From Gammaproteobacteria bacterium (lineage in GTDB: Bacteria; Pseudomonadota; Gammaproteobacteria; Ga0077536): DNA of 64,000 bases. Location of the stretch: assembly GCA_016209015.1 (NCBI GenBank), contig JACQWY010000022.1:124001-188000 (forward strand), read 5' to 3'. The translations under genes and the position numbers were made by a program. The notes beneath the pieces were generated by a model that saw only the letters and a list, made by a program, of their open reading frames with translations, was not told the origin of the DNA and did not search any database. This document shows, in pieces, positions 16,286 through 24,713 of the stretch; positions within the stretch are counted from its first letter, which is position 1; each line of letters begins with the position of its first letter.

Positions 16286-17536
16286 ATGCAGTATTCGAAC
16301 TTCGGACAGCGCTTCGCGTGCGTCTCGGGGACGCGCAAGCTGATGGACGACCTTGGGGCCGTCGCCCGCGCCGAGCGGCCGGTGTGCAACCTCGGTGGCG
16401 GCAATCCGGCAGCGATCCCGGCGCTGCAGACGCACTTTCGCGAGCGCATGGCGGCGTGCGTGGCGAGCGGCGAGTTCGATGCGCTGATCGCGCGCTACGA
16501 CGATCCCCAGGGCTACCGCCCGTTCCTCGAGGCCGTGGCGCAGTATCTCAATGCGACGTGTGGCTGGCGGCTCACGTACCGGAACATCGTGGCGACGGCG
16601 GGCAGCCAGGCCAGCTTTTTCATGCTGTTCAATCTGTTCGCGGGCGCGACGAACGGCGGCGTGCGGCGCATCCTTTTTCCGTGCGCCCCGGAGTACATGG
16701 GCTACTCGGAGCTCGGCGTGGAGCCGGGGCTGCTGAGATCCTGTCCCGCCCGCATCGAGCTCATCGGCGAACACGGCTTCAAGTATCACGTGGACTTCGA
16801 GCAACTCCAGGTGGCGTCCGACGTGGGCGCGATCTGCGTGAGCCGTCCGTCGAATCCCACCGGCAACGTCGTCACCGACGAGGAGCTCGAGCAGCTCGGC
16901 GCGCGCGCGGCCGCGGCCGGTGTACCGCTCATCGTGGACGGCGCCTACGGTCTGCCGTTCCCGGGCATCGTGTTCTGCCCGGCGACGCCGGTGTGGAGCG
17001 ACGACACCATCCTGTGTCTCAGCCTGTCCAAGCTCGGTTTGCCGGGTTTGCGGACCGGTATCGTGGTGGCGAGCGAAGACGTCGTGCAGGTCCTCACGAG
17101 CTTCAACGCGACGCTGATGTTGTCGAACAATCCGATCGCCAGCGTGCTGGTGACGGACCTGCTCGCGAGCGGAGAACTGCGCACGCTGTGCGAGGACTTC
17201 GTCGGCCCGTTCTATGCGGAACGTGCGGCGCAGGCGGTGGCCTGGTGCCACGAATCGTTCGCCGGTCTCGACTACCGGATCCACAGCGCGGAAGGTGCGA
17301 TCTTTCTCTGGCTGTGGTTTCCCGGCTTGCCGATTCCCGTCGAAGTGCTGTATGAACGTCTGAAGGTACGCGGTGTACTCGTGATTCCCGGGCATCATTT
17401 CACGCCCGGCCTCGATGCCGACTGGCGCCACGTACACGAATGTCTGCGCGTTTCGTACGCACAGGATTCAGCCGGCGTTCGCCGAGGCATCGGTATCATC
17501 GCCGAGGAAGTGCGCAAGGCCTGGGCCGAGCGCTGA
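16286..17536 (+). CDS. avtA: valine--pyruvate aminotransferase
   Basis: A 416-residue PLP enzyme (fold type I) that matches E. coli AvtA along its length. Shared blocks are LGGGNPAAIP, YDDPQGYRPFLEA, FYMLFNLFAG-like FFMLFNLFAG, LFPCAPEYMGY, KYHVDFE, ICVSRPSNPTGNVVTDEEL, the Schiff-base region LSLSKLGLPG (Lys at about 249) and EGAIFLWLWFPGLPI. The enzyme exchanges amino groups between alanine, valine and their keto acids and is cytoplasmic. ATG 16286 was chosen because it aligns with the family N-terminus; the frame stays open upstream. The aldo/keto reductase gene follows 30 bases later. Confidence 0.95.
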   Translation: MQYSNFGQRFACVSGTRKLMDDLGAVARAERPVCNLGGGNPAAIPALQTHFRERMAACVASGEFDALIARYDDPQGYRPFLEAVAQYLNATCGWRLTYRNIVATAGSQASFFMLFNLFAGATNGGVRRILFPCAPEYMGYSELGVEPGLLRSCPARIELIGEHGFKYHVDFEQLQVASDVGAICVSRPSNPTGNVVTDEELEQLGARAAAAGVPLIVDGAYGLPFPGIVFCPATPVWSDDTILCLSLSKLGLPGLRTGIVVASEDVVQVLTSFNATLMLSNNPIASVLVTDLLASGELRTLCEDFVGPFYAERAAQAVAWCHESFAGLDYRIHSAEGAIFLWLWFPGLPIPVEVLYERLKVRGVLVIPGHHFTPGLDADWRHVHECLRVSYAQDSAGVRRGIGIIAEEVRKAWAER

Positions 17537-17566
17537 ACTGCGCAGAGCGCTAACGGAGAAACGAGC

Positions 17567-18418
17567 ATGAGACGGTCGATCGTCGGCGCGGGTATCGAAG
17601 TGTTTCCCATCGGGCTCGGTGCGATGCCGTTGTCGATACAGGGCCGTCCCGAGGCGGCGCAGGCGGCGACGGTCATCCGGCGCTTCGTCGAGCTGGGCGG
17701 TGATCTCATCGACACCGCGAACGTCTATTGCCTCGACGACCGGGACATCGGGCACAGCGAACGTCTTATCGCAGCGGCACTCGAGGACCTCGGCGCCGAT
17801 CACGTCGTCGTCGCGACGAAGGGTGGACTCGTGCGGCCACGCGGCCAGTGGCTGACCGATGCGCGGCCCGCGGAGCTGCGCCGGGCCTGCGAACAGAGCC
17901 TGAAGGACTTGCGGGTGGAACGCATCCGCCTCTACCAGCTCCATGCCGTTGACGATCACGTCTCGATCGAGGAGTCGCTCGGCGAGCTGATCAGGCTCAA
18001 GGAAGAAGGAAAGATCGAACACATCGGCCTGTCCAACGTGTCGTTGCCGCAGCTCGAGCGCGCGCTCCATCTCGCGCCGATCGTCTCGGTGCAGAATCGC
18101 TTCAACGTCTTCGAGAAGCGCGATATCGCGAACGGGATTATCGAGTTCTGTGCGAACCACGACATCGCCTATCTGCCGCACAGCCCGGCCGGCGGGCACC
18201 ATGGCCACATCCGTACCCAGCGCGATCGCACGCTCGCCACGATCGCCCGGGCTCACGCCGTTTCACCCTATCAGGTCGTGCTCGCCTGGCTGCTGCAGCT
18301 CGGCGCGCACGTCATCCCGATCCCCGGCGCGAGCCGCCTCGCCAGCATCGAGGACAGCATGAAGGCCGTCGGTCTCACGCTCACCGCAGCCGAGATCGCG
18401 AGCCTCGAAGCGCTCTGA
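17567..18418 (+). CDS. aldo/keto reductase
   Basis: A 283-residue (beta/alpha)8 NADPH-dependent oxidoreductase. The catalytic tetrad is visible: Asp in LIDTANVY with Tyr in the same segment, Lys in VVATKGGL and His in LYQLHAVDD. The cofactor end is HVIPIPGASRLASIEDS. It is cytoplasmic and reduces carbonyl groups; the substrate is unknown. It is 30 bases downstream of avtA, so co-transcription is likely. It converges on sohB 12 bases away. Confidence 0.92.
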   Translation: MRRSIVGAGIEVFPIGLGAMPLSIQGRPEAAQAATVIRRFVELGGDLIDTANVYCLDDRDIGHSERLIAAALEDLGADHVVVATKGGLVRPRGQWLTDARPAELRRACEQSLKDLRVERIRLYQLHAVDDHVSIEESLGELIRLKEEGKIEHIGLSNVSLPQLERALHLAPIVSVQNRFNVFEKRDIANGIIEFCANHDIAYLPHSPAGGHHGHIRTQRDRTLATIARAHAVSPYQVVLAWLLQLGAHVIPIPGASRLASIEDSMKAVGLTLTAAEIASLEAL

Positions 18419-18430
18419 CGGCGCCGGCCT

Positions 18431-19432
18431 TCACAGGCCGGTCCGCAAATCCTCCAGGTGACGCATGCTCGGGCCCAGCAGGCGCTCGAGCAACGGTTTG
18501 CGCCGCGCGCACGACACTTCGAAGACGTCGGCGTCGGCGGCGCGCAGCGCGAGATAATCATCGCTGGTCTGCAGCGCATCGACGAGCTTGAGCTCGAGCG
18601 CACGCCTCCCGAACCAGTGCTCGCCGGTCGCGATCGCCTCGACGTCCACGACCGGCCGGTGCTCGTGCACGAATTCCTTGAAGAGCCCGTGCGCCTCCTC
18701 GATTTCCTCCTGAAACTTCGCGCGTCCCTCCGGGGTGTTCTCGCCGAACAGCGAGAGCGTGCGCTTGTAGCGTCCCGCCGTGAGCTGTTCGAAATCGATG
18801 TCGTGCTTGCGGAGCAGGCGGTTGAAATTCGGGATCTGGGCGATGACACCGATCGATCCGAGGATCGCGAATGGTGCGGCGATGATGCGATCCGCGACGC
18901 ACGCCATCATGTAACCGCCGCTCGCGGCCACCTTGTCGACCGCGACCGTGAGTGGAATGCCGCGTTCGCGCACGCGCGCAAGTTGCGAGGCGGCGAGGCC
19001 GTAGCCGTGAATCGTTCCGCCGGGACTCTCGATTACCGCGACGACTTCGTCCTCGGTGCGGCCGACGGTGAGTATCGCGGTGATTACCTCGCGCAGGTCG
19101 CTCACGGCGGAGGCGCGCATGTCCCCCTTGAAATTGCAGACGAACACCCGTGGCCGTGGTGCGTCCTCGTCGCGTTCCTCACGGGCGCGGCGCGCATGCT
19201 TCTCCTCTTTCAACGCCCGTTTCAGCGCGCGCGGCGGCAGCACGCTCGCGCGCAGAGTCATCGCCATCGCGAGGTACTTGTCGTTCAGCTTCTTCACCTC
19301 GAGGGGCACGGTCTGGCCGTGGCGGCGCTGGGCGGCCAGGAGTGCGAGCAGGGCGCCCACGGCGAGCAGCACGGTGGCGATGACCGTGAACCACTTCGCG
19401 GCGAACAAACCGTAATCAGCGAGGAAACTCAT
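18431..19432 (-). CDS. sohB: inner-membrane serine peptidase SohB (S49 family)
   Basis: A 333-residue signal-peptide-peptidase-like enzyme. One N-terminal membrane span (about 12-34) is followed by a basic linker and a periplasmic or membrane-facing S49 domain. The Ser/Lys dyad is Ser171 in KVAASGGYMM and Lys223 in LTAGRYKRTL. IESPGGTIHGYG and GSIGVIAQIPNFN are family hallmarks. E. coli SohB is of similar size and suppresses loss of DegP, so envelope quality control is likely. A TATAAT lies 39-44 bases upstream of the ATG. Confidence 0.94.
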   Translation of the reverse strand: MSFLADYGLFAAKWFTVIATVLLAVGALLALLAAQRRHGQTVPLEVKKLNDKYLAMAMTLRASVLPPRALKRALKEEKHARRAREERDEDAPRPRVFVCNFKGDMRASAVSDLREVITAILTVGRTEDEVVAVIESPGGTIHGYGLAASQLARVRERGIPLTVAVDKVAASGGYMMACVADRIIAAPFAILGSIGVIAQIPNFNRLLRKHDIDFEQLTAGRYKRTLSLFGENTPEGRAKFQEEIEEAHGLFKEFVHEHRPVVDVEAIATGEHWFGRRALELKLVDALQTSDDYLALRAADADVFEVSCARRKPLLERLLGPSMRHLEDLRTGL

Positions 19433-19470
19433 GGGGGTGGGCCCTGGGGCTGGCTGCTGTCGGGCCCCGG

Positions 19471-19476
19471 ATTATA
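19471..19476 (-). promoter_or_regulatory. -10 element of the sohB promoter
   Basis: A perfect TATAAT on the minus strand about 38 bases before the sohB ATG, preceded by GC. No good -35 hexamer is placed 16-18 bases upstream, so the assignment rests on the -10 match alone. Confidence 0.5.
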
Positions 19477-19510
19477 GCGGGCGGCCGCCACGAGGCGAGT
19501 CCCGGTGGGA

Positions 19511-19957
19511 TTAGTGCGTAGTGGCGGTCGGATCCCGCGGGGCCTGGCCGCGCCGCTGCAGGAGCCGGGCTTCGAGCCGGCAGATTTCTTCCACCACGCG
19601 GATGCGTGCGCCGTCTGCCGCACAGTGGAGCCACACCCCGATCTCGAAGCCCTCGCGCTGCTCGCGGACCATCACCACGGTCGCCTCGAAACGTTGGCTG
19701 CCATGGCGGAGTGGAATGACGAGCTCGAGGCGTGAGCCGGGACGCAGGTAGCGGGAGTTGTGGAAGGCAAGACCGAGATCGCCGTGGGGCGCGGCGCGAC
19801 CGCGGGCCGGGTTGAACCATCCCACCATCCGCCTGACCCGCAGGGGGAGCTCAGGCGGATGATGGAGAAAGTCGTTTCTTATAGTACGACTGCTCGCATG
19901 GACAGGGACTGGCTTGGGCATGACCGCCGGAGCGGCCTGGATTCGGTTTTTCAGCAT
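19511..19957 (-). CDS. PilZ-like protein, possible c-di-GMP receptor
   Basis: A 148-residue protein with a PilZ-like beta-barrel core: RTIRNDFLHHPPELPLRVRR, then GDLGLAFHNSRYLRPGSRLELVIPL and FEATVVMVREQREGFEIGVWL, ending in a helix rich in Arg/Glu. PilZ domains bind cyclic di-GMP through an RxxxR motif and a DxSxxG motif; here the second is GDLGLAFHN and is degenerate, so binding is uncertain. ATG 19957 follows GAGG by six bases. A consensus-like promoter lies upstream. The neighbour is a receiver-PAS regulator. Confidence 0.68.
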   Translation of the reverse strand: MLKNRIQAAPAVMPKPVPVHASSRTIRNDFLHHPPELPLRVRRMVGWFNPARGRAAPHGDLGLAFHNSRYLRPGSRLELVIPLRHGSQRFEATVVMVREQREGFEIGVWLHCAADGARIRVVEEICRLEARLLQRRGQAPRDPTATTH

Positions 19958-20030
19958 ACTGCGCCTCGGCCCAGTTGATGAAAAGCATGAAGTCCTTAAT
20001 TTTTTTGTTTTTAGTAAGTTATGGGTGGAT

Positions 20031-20059
20031 TTTATAGCTAAATCTCATTTCGAATGCAA
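20031..20059 (-). promoter_or_regulatory. sigma-70-type promoter for the PilZ-like gene
   Basis: On the minus strand, TTGCAT (20059-20054) and TATAAA (20036-20031) are separated by exactly 17 bases within an AT-rich stretch (19980-20060). The predicted start of transcription is near 20024, giving a leader of about 67 bases containing an A-rich tract before GAGG and the ATG at 19957. Confidence 0.65.
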
Positions 20060-20152
20060 GCGAAATCGAGCGCCGATCCCCATCGCGAGAGGGACTTGGG
20101 AAGGACAGCTCGTGAAGTGCTTCAGCAGGCAGCGCGCGGAGTTCGGTGCAGT

Positions 20153-20167
20153 CCGTTGAATCAACGG
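20153..20167. repeat. short perfect palindrome after the receiver-PAS gene
   Basis: CCGTTGA-A-TCAACGG is an inverted repeat with seven-base arms, starting four bases past the receiver-PAS stop in that gene's direction. As RNA it would form a five-pair stem with a five-base loop but lacks a T-tract, so it is at best a weak terminator; an operator is equally possible. Confidence 0.4.
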
Positions 20168-20171
20168 GATT

Positions 20172-21023
20172 TCAGGGTGCGGACACCGCTTCGACGGCGC
20201 CCGTCACGTCGAGCCACGAGCCGGCGATTTCGACCGTCGACCCCCGGAGCGCGCCGAGCACGTGGACCGCCTCGACGATCCGGCGCTGCTTCCCGCTGCG
20301 ATGGCGGATGCGATAGTGCAAGGCCTCGTCCCGGCTCTCGCCCGCGGCGATGCGCCCGAGCATTTCGGCGCGTAGGACGAGGGCTTCCGGCTCGAGGACG
20401 GAGTGCCACAGCTCTGGAAATCGGCGCAGCTCCGTGCGCTCGTAGCCGGCGAGTCGGGCGAAGTTCTTGCCGACGTAGGTGTAGTTGATTTCGCCCGCGA
20501 CGATATCGGCGCTGTAGAGCACGGCCGGGCTGAACTCGACCCAGAACTCGAGGAGCTGATTCGTCTCCTTCAACTCCTCGACCTTCGCGTCGAGCGCACG
20601 GTTCGTAGCGAGCAGCTCCTCTTTCAGCCGCCGCTCGCGCTCGAGCAGATGATGATGGTCGAGCGCCGCGGCGATTGCGTGCTCGAACTCCTCGCGCTGC
20701 CAGGGCTTGCGCAGGAAGCGGAACACGCGTGCCTCGTGCAGCGCGCTGATGGCGACGTCGAGCTTCGCGTGCGCCGTCAGCATGATCGGCACGACGCCAG
20801 GCGCGCGCTTGCGGATTTCGCCGAGCAGCGTCACGCCGTCCATGTTCGGCATCGAGTAGTCCGCGACCACTACCGCCGGCATCTCACCGGCGTCGAGCTG
20901 GCGCAGCGCCTCCGCACCGCTGCGCGCGAACACGCACTCGTAGCTGTGCCCGAGCTGACGCTCGATGAGGTCGATGACCTCGGGCTGGTCGTCGACGAAG
21001 AGAATGCGTTCCGTCGCGTTCAT
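20172..21023 (-). CDS. response regulator with PAS output domain
   Basis: A 283-residue protein starting at ATG 21023. The receiver domain (about 6-125) has acidic DDQP, the phospho-acceptor in VVVADYSMPNMDG and LTAHAKLD/RFLRKPW for the Thr and Lys positions. A coiled-coil linker (about 140-175, LKEELLATNRALDAKVEEL) leads to a PAS/PAC domain (about 180-280). There is no HTH, kinase or GGDEF output, so it probably works by protein contact. It follows the SDR stop by 13 bases and is likely co-transcribed with it. Confidence 0.9.
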   Translation of the reverse strand: MNATERILFVDDQPEVIDLIERQLGHSYECVFARSGAEALRQLDAGEMPAVVVADYSMPNMDGVTLLGEIRKRAPGVVPIMLTAHAKLDVAISALHEARVFRFLRKPWQREEFEHAIAAALDHHHLLERERRLKEELLATNRALDAKVEELKETNQLLEFWVEFSPAVLYSADIVAGEINYTYVGKNFARLAGYERTELRRFPELWHSVLEPEALVLRAEMLGRIAAGESRDEALHYRIRHRSGKQRRIVEAVHVLGALRGSTVEIAGSWLDVTGAVEAVSAP

Positions 21024-21036
21024 GCGTGGCGTGCTC

Positions 21037-21855
21037 TCAGGTCGGCATCGGATGCCAACCGGCGTCGGCCCACAACTGGCCGCTGACGGCAGAGTTGCGG
21101 ATGAGGAAGCAGATCGCATCCGCGATCTCCTCGGGCCTGATCAGGCGGCCGATCTGGGTGGAGGGCAGAATGTGCTTCTTGATGTACTCCTCGCCGAGCG
21201 CGCGCACCATCGGCGTGTCGGTGAAGCCCGGGTGCACGACCGCGCAACGGATGCCGTAGAAGATCGCTTCCGTCATCAACGTCGAGGCCGCGCCCTCGAG
21301 ACCGACCTTCGTCGCGGAATAGGAGATCTGGCCCTTGTTGCCCCGCGAGGACACCGAGCCGATGAACACCACCACGCCCTGCACGCCCTCGTCGGGCGTC
21401 CAGCGGCCGAGGCCTTTTTCGAAACGCTGTTCGGCCATCTGCGACACGAGCTCCAGCGCCCAGTACACCGGTGCGATGAGATTCACGTCCACGACGAGCT
21501 TGAAGTTCTCGAGCGGGTAGATGTGGGCCTTGCCCTTTTCCTTGTTGAGCTTCACGGCCAGGGCGTCGCGGGTGATGCCGGCGGCCGGTACGCAGATGTT
21601 CACCGCACCGTGACGTTCGCGCATCGACGCGAAGACGTGCGCTCGGAAATCCTCCTCGGTCGTGTTGCCGCGGAAGGCCTGAGCGATCTCCCGCCCCGCC
21701 GTCGCATTCAGTTCCTTCGCGAGATCTTCGACGCCGGGCGCGAGGTCGACGAGGGCCATCGCCTCGATGCCGTGCTTGACGAGCTCGCGCGCGGCCGCAA
21801 GCCCGATACCGCTCGCCGCGCCCGTGATGACGGCGGTCTTGCCCTTGATTTCCAT
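21037..21855 (-). CDS. short-chain dehydrogenase/reductase
   Basis: A 272-residue SDR. The cofactor motif is TGAASGIGLAAA (about 9-20), the catalytic Ser is in VVFIGSVSS and the YxxxK pair in ISYSATKVGLEGAA. PGFTDTPMVRA follows. An insertion of about 20 residues (NKEKGKAHIYPLENF and EKGLGRWTPDEGVQG) distinguishes it from classical 250-residue SDRs. ATG 21855 was chosen because GAGG lies eight bases upstream and the preceding codons look like leader. A TATAAT lies 38 bases before it. The substrate is unknown. Confidence 0.92.
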   Translation of the reverse strand: MEIKGKTAVITGAASGIGLAAARELVKHGIEAMALVDLAPGVEDLAKELNATAGREIAQAFRGNTTEEDFRAHVFASMRERHGAVNICVPAAGITRDALAVKLNKEKGKAHIYPLENFKLVVDVNLIAPVYWALELVSQMAEQRFEKGLGRWTPDEGVQGVVVFIGSVSSRGNKGQISYSATKVGLEGAASTLMTEAIFYGIRCAVVHPGFTDTPMVRALGEEYIKKHILPSTQIGRLIRPEEIADAICFLIRNSAVSGQLWADAGWHPMPT

Positions 21856-21892
21856 CCGAATGACCTCGATGAACTGGTGAACGAAAGCCGGC

Positions 21893-21898
21893 ATTATA
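21893..21898 (-). promoter_or_regulatory. -10 element for the SDR/receiver-PAS operon
   Basis: A perfect minus-strand TATAAT whose predicted start point is about 30 bases before the SDR ATG at 21855. No clear -35 is visible in the G+C-rich sequence upstream. Confidence 0.45.
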
Positions 21899-21970
21899 GG
21901 GGCAAGACGCGGTTCCCGGGGCGACGCCCGGCGGGCCGTGCGTCGTGAATTCGGCCGGCAGGAGGCCAGG

Positions 21971-22345
21971 ATGAGTGTAAAGCAGAAGAACGTGTTCGGC
22001 GGACCGCTGGAAACCTGCTCCCGGGCGCCGTTGACCGGGTTCTATCGCAGCGGCTGCTGCGACACGGGCGCGGACGATTTGGGCCTGCATGCCGTATGCG
22101 CGGAAATGACGCGTGAATTCCTCGACTTCTCCAAGGCGCGAGGCAACGACCTGACCGTGCCGAACCCGGCAGTGGGTTTTCCCGGGCTCGCGCCCGGCGA
22201 TCGCTGGTGCCTGTGCGCCGGCCGCTGGGTCGAGGCGGTCGAAGCCGGCTGCGCGCCGCGCATCGTGCTCGCCGCGACGAACCAGGAGGTGCTGGAACAC
22301 GTCCCGCTCGAGCTCTTGAAGCGTCACGCGCTCGATCTCGTCTGA
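21971..22345 (+). CDS. DUF2237 family protein
   Basis: A 124-residue small protein of the DUF2237 family, of unknown function. Diagnostic elements are NVFGGPLETCS at the start, TGFYRSGCCDTG, HAVCAEMTREFLDFSKARGNDL and PGLAPGDRWCLCAGRWVEA. The several cysteines (CS, CC, VC, CLC) may be metal-binding or redox active. ATG 21971 follows AGGAGG-like sequence. It is transcribed away from the SDR and lies 96 bases before the thiolase gene. Confidence 0.9.
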   Translation: MSVKQKNVFGGPLETCSRAPLTGFYRSGCCDTGADDLGLHAVCAEMTREFLDFSKARGNDLTVPNPAVGFPGLAPGDRWCLCAGRWVEAVEAGCAPRIVLAATNQEVLEHVPLELLKRHALDLV

Positions 22346-22441
22346 GCCCGCCGTTCGCCCCGTCCAGGGGCTTCGTTTATCATGTCCGGCCCGCGGCGGC
22401 CACGGTGGAAGTGCGCGGGCTCAGTGCACAGGAGCATGAAC

Positions 22442-23623
22442 ATGAAGCGTGAAGTCGTCGTCTTGAGTGGGGTCCGCACCGCAATCGGTGATTACGGCGG
22501 GACCCTGAAGGATATTCCTCCGTCCGATCTCGCCGCGCAGTGCGTGCGCGAGGCCGTGCGCCGCGCCGGCGTCGAGCCGCAGGGCATCGGACACGCCGTG
22601 TTCGGCAACATCATCCACACCGAGGCGCGCGACATGTATCTCGCGCGCGTCGCCGCGGTCAACGGCGGTCTGCCCGTCGAGACGCCCGCGCTGACGCTCA
22701 ATCGCCTCTGTGGCAGCGGCCTGCAGGCGATCGTCACGGCCTCGCAGATGATCCTCCTCGGCGATTGCGACGCCGCCGTCGCCGGCGGTGCCGAGGGCAT
22801 GAGCCGCGGCCCGTACTGGCTGCCGGCACAGCGCTGGGGCCAGCGCCTGGGCAACGGCGAAGTGATCGACGTGATGAACGCCGCGCTCCACGATCCCTTC
22901 CACAACATCCACATGGGCGTGACCGCCGAGAACATCGCGAAGAAGTGGGGCATCACGCGCCAGGAGCAGGACGAGTTCGCGGTCGAGAGCCACCGCCGGG
23001 CCGCGGCCGCGATCGCCGCCGGCAACTTCAAGGAGCAGATCCTGCCGATCGAGATCAAGACGCGCAAAGGCGTGACGCTGTTCGACACCGACGAGCACGT
23101 CCGTGCCGACGCGACGGTCGAGTCGATGGGCAAGCTCAAGCCCGTGTTCGATCCCGCGGGCAGCGTGACCGCCGGCAATGCCTCGGGCATCAATGACGCC
23201 GCCGCGGCCGTAGTGCTGATGGAAGGCGAAGCGGCGCGCGCGAAAGGCCTCGAACCGCTCGCGCGGCTCGTCGGCTACGCGCACGCGGGCGTCGAGCCCG
23301 CCTACATGGGCATCGGGCCGGTTCCCGCCGTGAAGAAGGTGCTGGAACGCACGGGACTCGCGCTCGGCGACATCGACGTCTTCGAGTTGAACGAGGCATT
23401 CGCCGCGCAGTCGATCGCCGTCGTGCGCGATCTCGGACTGCCGACGGCCAAGGTCAATCCGAACGGCAGCGGCATCTCGCTCGGTCATCCCGTCGGCGCG
23501 ACCGGCGCGATCATCACCATCAAGGCGATCGCGGAACTGCATCGCACGGGCAAGCGTTACGCGCTCGCGACGCTGTGCATCGGCGGCGGCCAGGGCATCG
23601 CCGCGATCTTCGAGCGCCTGTGA
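22442..23623 (+). CDS. acetyl-CoA acetyltransferase (thiolase)
   Basis: A 393-residue thiolase that condenses two acetyl-CoA to acetoacetyl-CoA or cleaves 3-ketoacyl-CoA. Active-site residues are Cys90 in LNRLCGSGLQA, His in NPNGSGISLGHPVGATGA and Cys in LATLCIGGGQG; NEAF is present. The start at 22442 was preferred over the ATG two codons upstream because AGGAG is then seven bases away. Biosynthetic (PhaA/AtoB-like) thiolases fit best; no phaB or phaC is close by. The nucleotidyltransferase-like gene follows. Confidence 0.93.
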   Translation: MKREVVVLSGVRTAIGDYGGTLKDIPPSDLAAQCVREAVRRAGVEPQGIGHAVFGNIIHTEARDMYLARVAAVNGGLPVETPALTLNRLCGSGLQAIVTASQMILLGDCDAAVAGGAEGMSRGPYWLPAQRWGQRLGNGEVIDVMNAALHDPFHNIHMGVTAENIAKKWGITRQEQDEFAVESHRRAAAAIAAGNFKEQILPIEIKTRKGVTLFDTDEHVRADATVESMGKLKPVFDPAGSVTAGNASGINDAAAAVVLMEGEAARAKGLEPLARLVGYAHAGVEPAYMGIGPVPAVKKVLERTGLALGDIDVFELNEAFAAQSIAVVRDLGLPTAKVNPNGSGISLGHPVGATGAIITIKAIAELHRTGKRYALATLCIGGGQGIAAIFERL

Positions 23624-23693
23624 GCAGACCGGGCCGCCGCGCCGCGCGTGCGGCGGTCCGTTCGTTTTCTCCTCTCGCACTCCTGTCCCGCAG

Positions 23694-24710
23694 GTGATTG
23701 CAGCTCCTGTTCTCGATCTCGGTACCGCGCCGGCACTGCGGGCGAGCCGCGAGGCGACGCTCGCGCTGAATGCGCGACTCTCGGAAGCGCTCGCCGCGGC
23801 CGATTTCGGTCCCTTGCACACACTCGCCGCCGCCGGCTCGCTCGGCCGCCTGGAAGCGGGACCCGATTCCGACATCGACTGTCTGCTCGTCTTCGGCGAT
23901 CACGCGATGGTCGCGGCGGCGGAGCAGGATGCACTCGTCGGCCGCCTCATGGCGATCTTCGCCGCGCACGGTCTGAAGCTGCCGAAGTCGGCCGGCATCT
24001 TCCGCACGCCGATCACGCCGGCCGTGCTGTGTGCCCCGGCGGCGCTCGGCAGTCTCGACGAAGCGCCGGCCGTATTCGGCAAGCGCATGCAGGTCTTGCT
24101 CGATGCACGGCCGCTGTATGCGCCGGAGGCGTTCCGCGCGCTGCGCGGAGCGATACTGGACTGGTACGGCACGGGCTTCGTCGCGCACGGCGAACGTGCG
24201 CAGTGGACGTACCTCGTCAACGATCTCGTGCGCTATCTGCATTCCTACGCCGCGTGGCAGCAGTATAAATTCGATCGCAGCGCGGACGACGGCTGGTACC
24301 TCCGGCAGGCGAAGCTGCGCGGCTCGCGCATGGTGACGTTCGCGGGGCTGCTGTGTCTGCTGGGTGCGGCGAGCGTGCGGACCGACGAGCGGCGGGCCTG
24401 GTTGGAAGCCGCGCTCGATCTGACGCCTCTGGAACGCATCGCGCTCGTGATGGGGACCGACGATTCGGCGGCCTTCGCGACGCTGCTTGCCGCCTACGAC
24501 CGCACGCATGCGCTGCTCGTCGACCCGGACGTGCGCAAGGCGCTCGTCGCGGCGTCACCTGCAGGCTGGCAGACGCTGCCGGCGCGTCATGCCGACGAAT
24601 TCGCGGAACTGCATGCGGCGACGGGCGTGGTGCTCACGACGCTCACGAACTTCGTACTGTCGCGACGCGGGATCTGGGCGCAGGATTTCCTGAACTACCT
24701 GATCTTCTGA
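23694..24710 (+). CDS. nucleotidyltransferase-fold protein
   Basis: A 338-residue protein beginning at GTG 23694. Residues about 46-66 hold the nucleotidyltransferase signature AAGSLGRLEAGPDSDIDCLLVF, with the GS pair and two metal-binding aspartates (SDID). The rest is helical (DLVRYLHSYAAWQQYKF, LRQAKLRGSRMVTFAGLLCLLG) and resembles the C-terminal part of DUF294-type or GlnE-like proteins, but no exact subfamily is recognised. It probably transfers a nucleotide to a protein or small molecule. It ends three bases before the convergent LolC/E-type gene. Confidence 0.72.
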   Translation: MIAAPVLDLGTAPALRASREATLALNARLSEALAAADFGPLHTLAAAGSLGRLEAGPDSDIDCLLVFGDHAMVAAAEQDALVGRLMAIFAAHGLKLPKSAGIFRTPITPAVLCAPAALGSLDEAPAVFGKRMQVLLDARPLYAPEAFRALRGAILDWYGTGFVAHGERAQWTYLVNDLVRYLHSYAAWQQYKFDRSADDGWYLRQAKLRGSRMVTFAGLLCLLGAASVRTDERRAWLEAALDLTPLERIALVMGTDDSAAFATLLAAYDRTHALLVDPDVRKALVAASPAGWQTLPARHADEFAELHAATGVVLTTLTNFVLSRRGIWAQDFLNYLIF

Positions 24711-24713
24711 ACG

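Noticed and set aside
19914-20159. An 81-codon plus-strand frame in the AT-rich spacer upstream of the PilZ-like gene
   Set aside because: It covers the promoter of the opposite-strand gene and has no ribosome site or recognisable domain.
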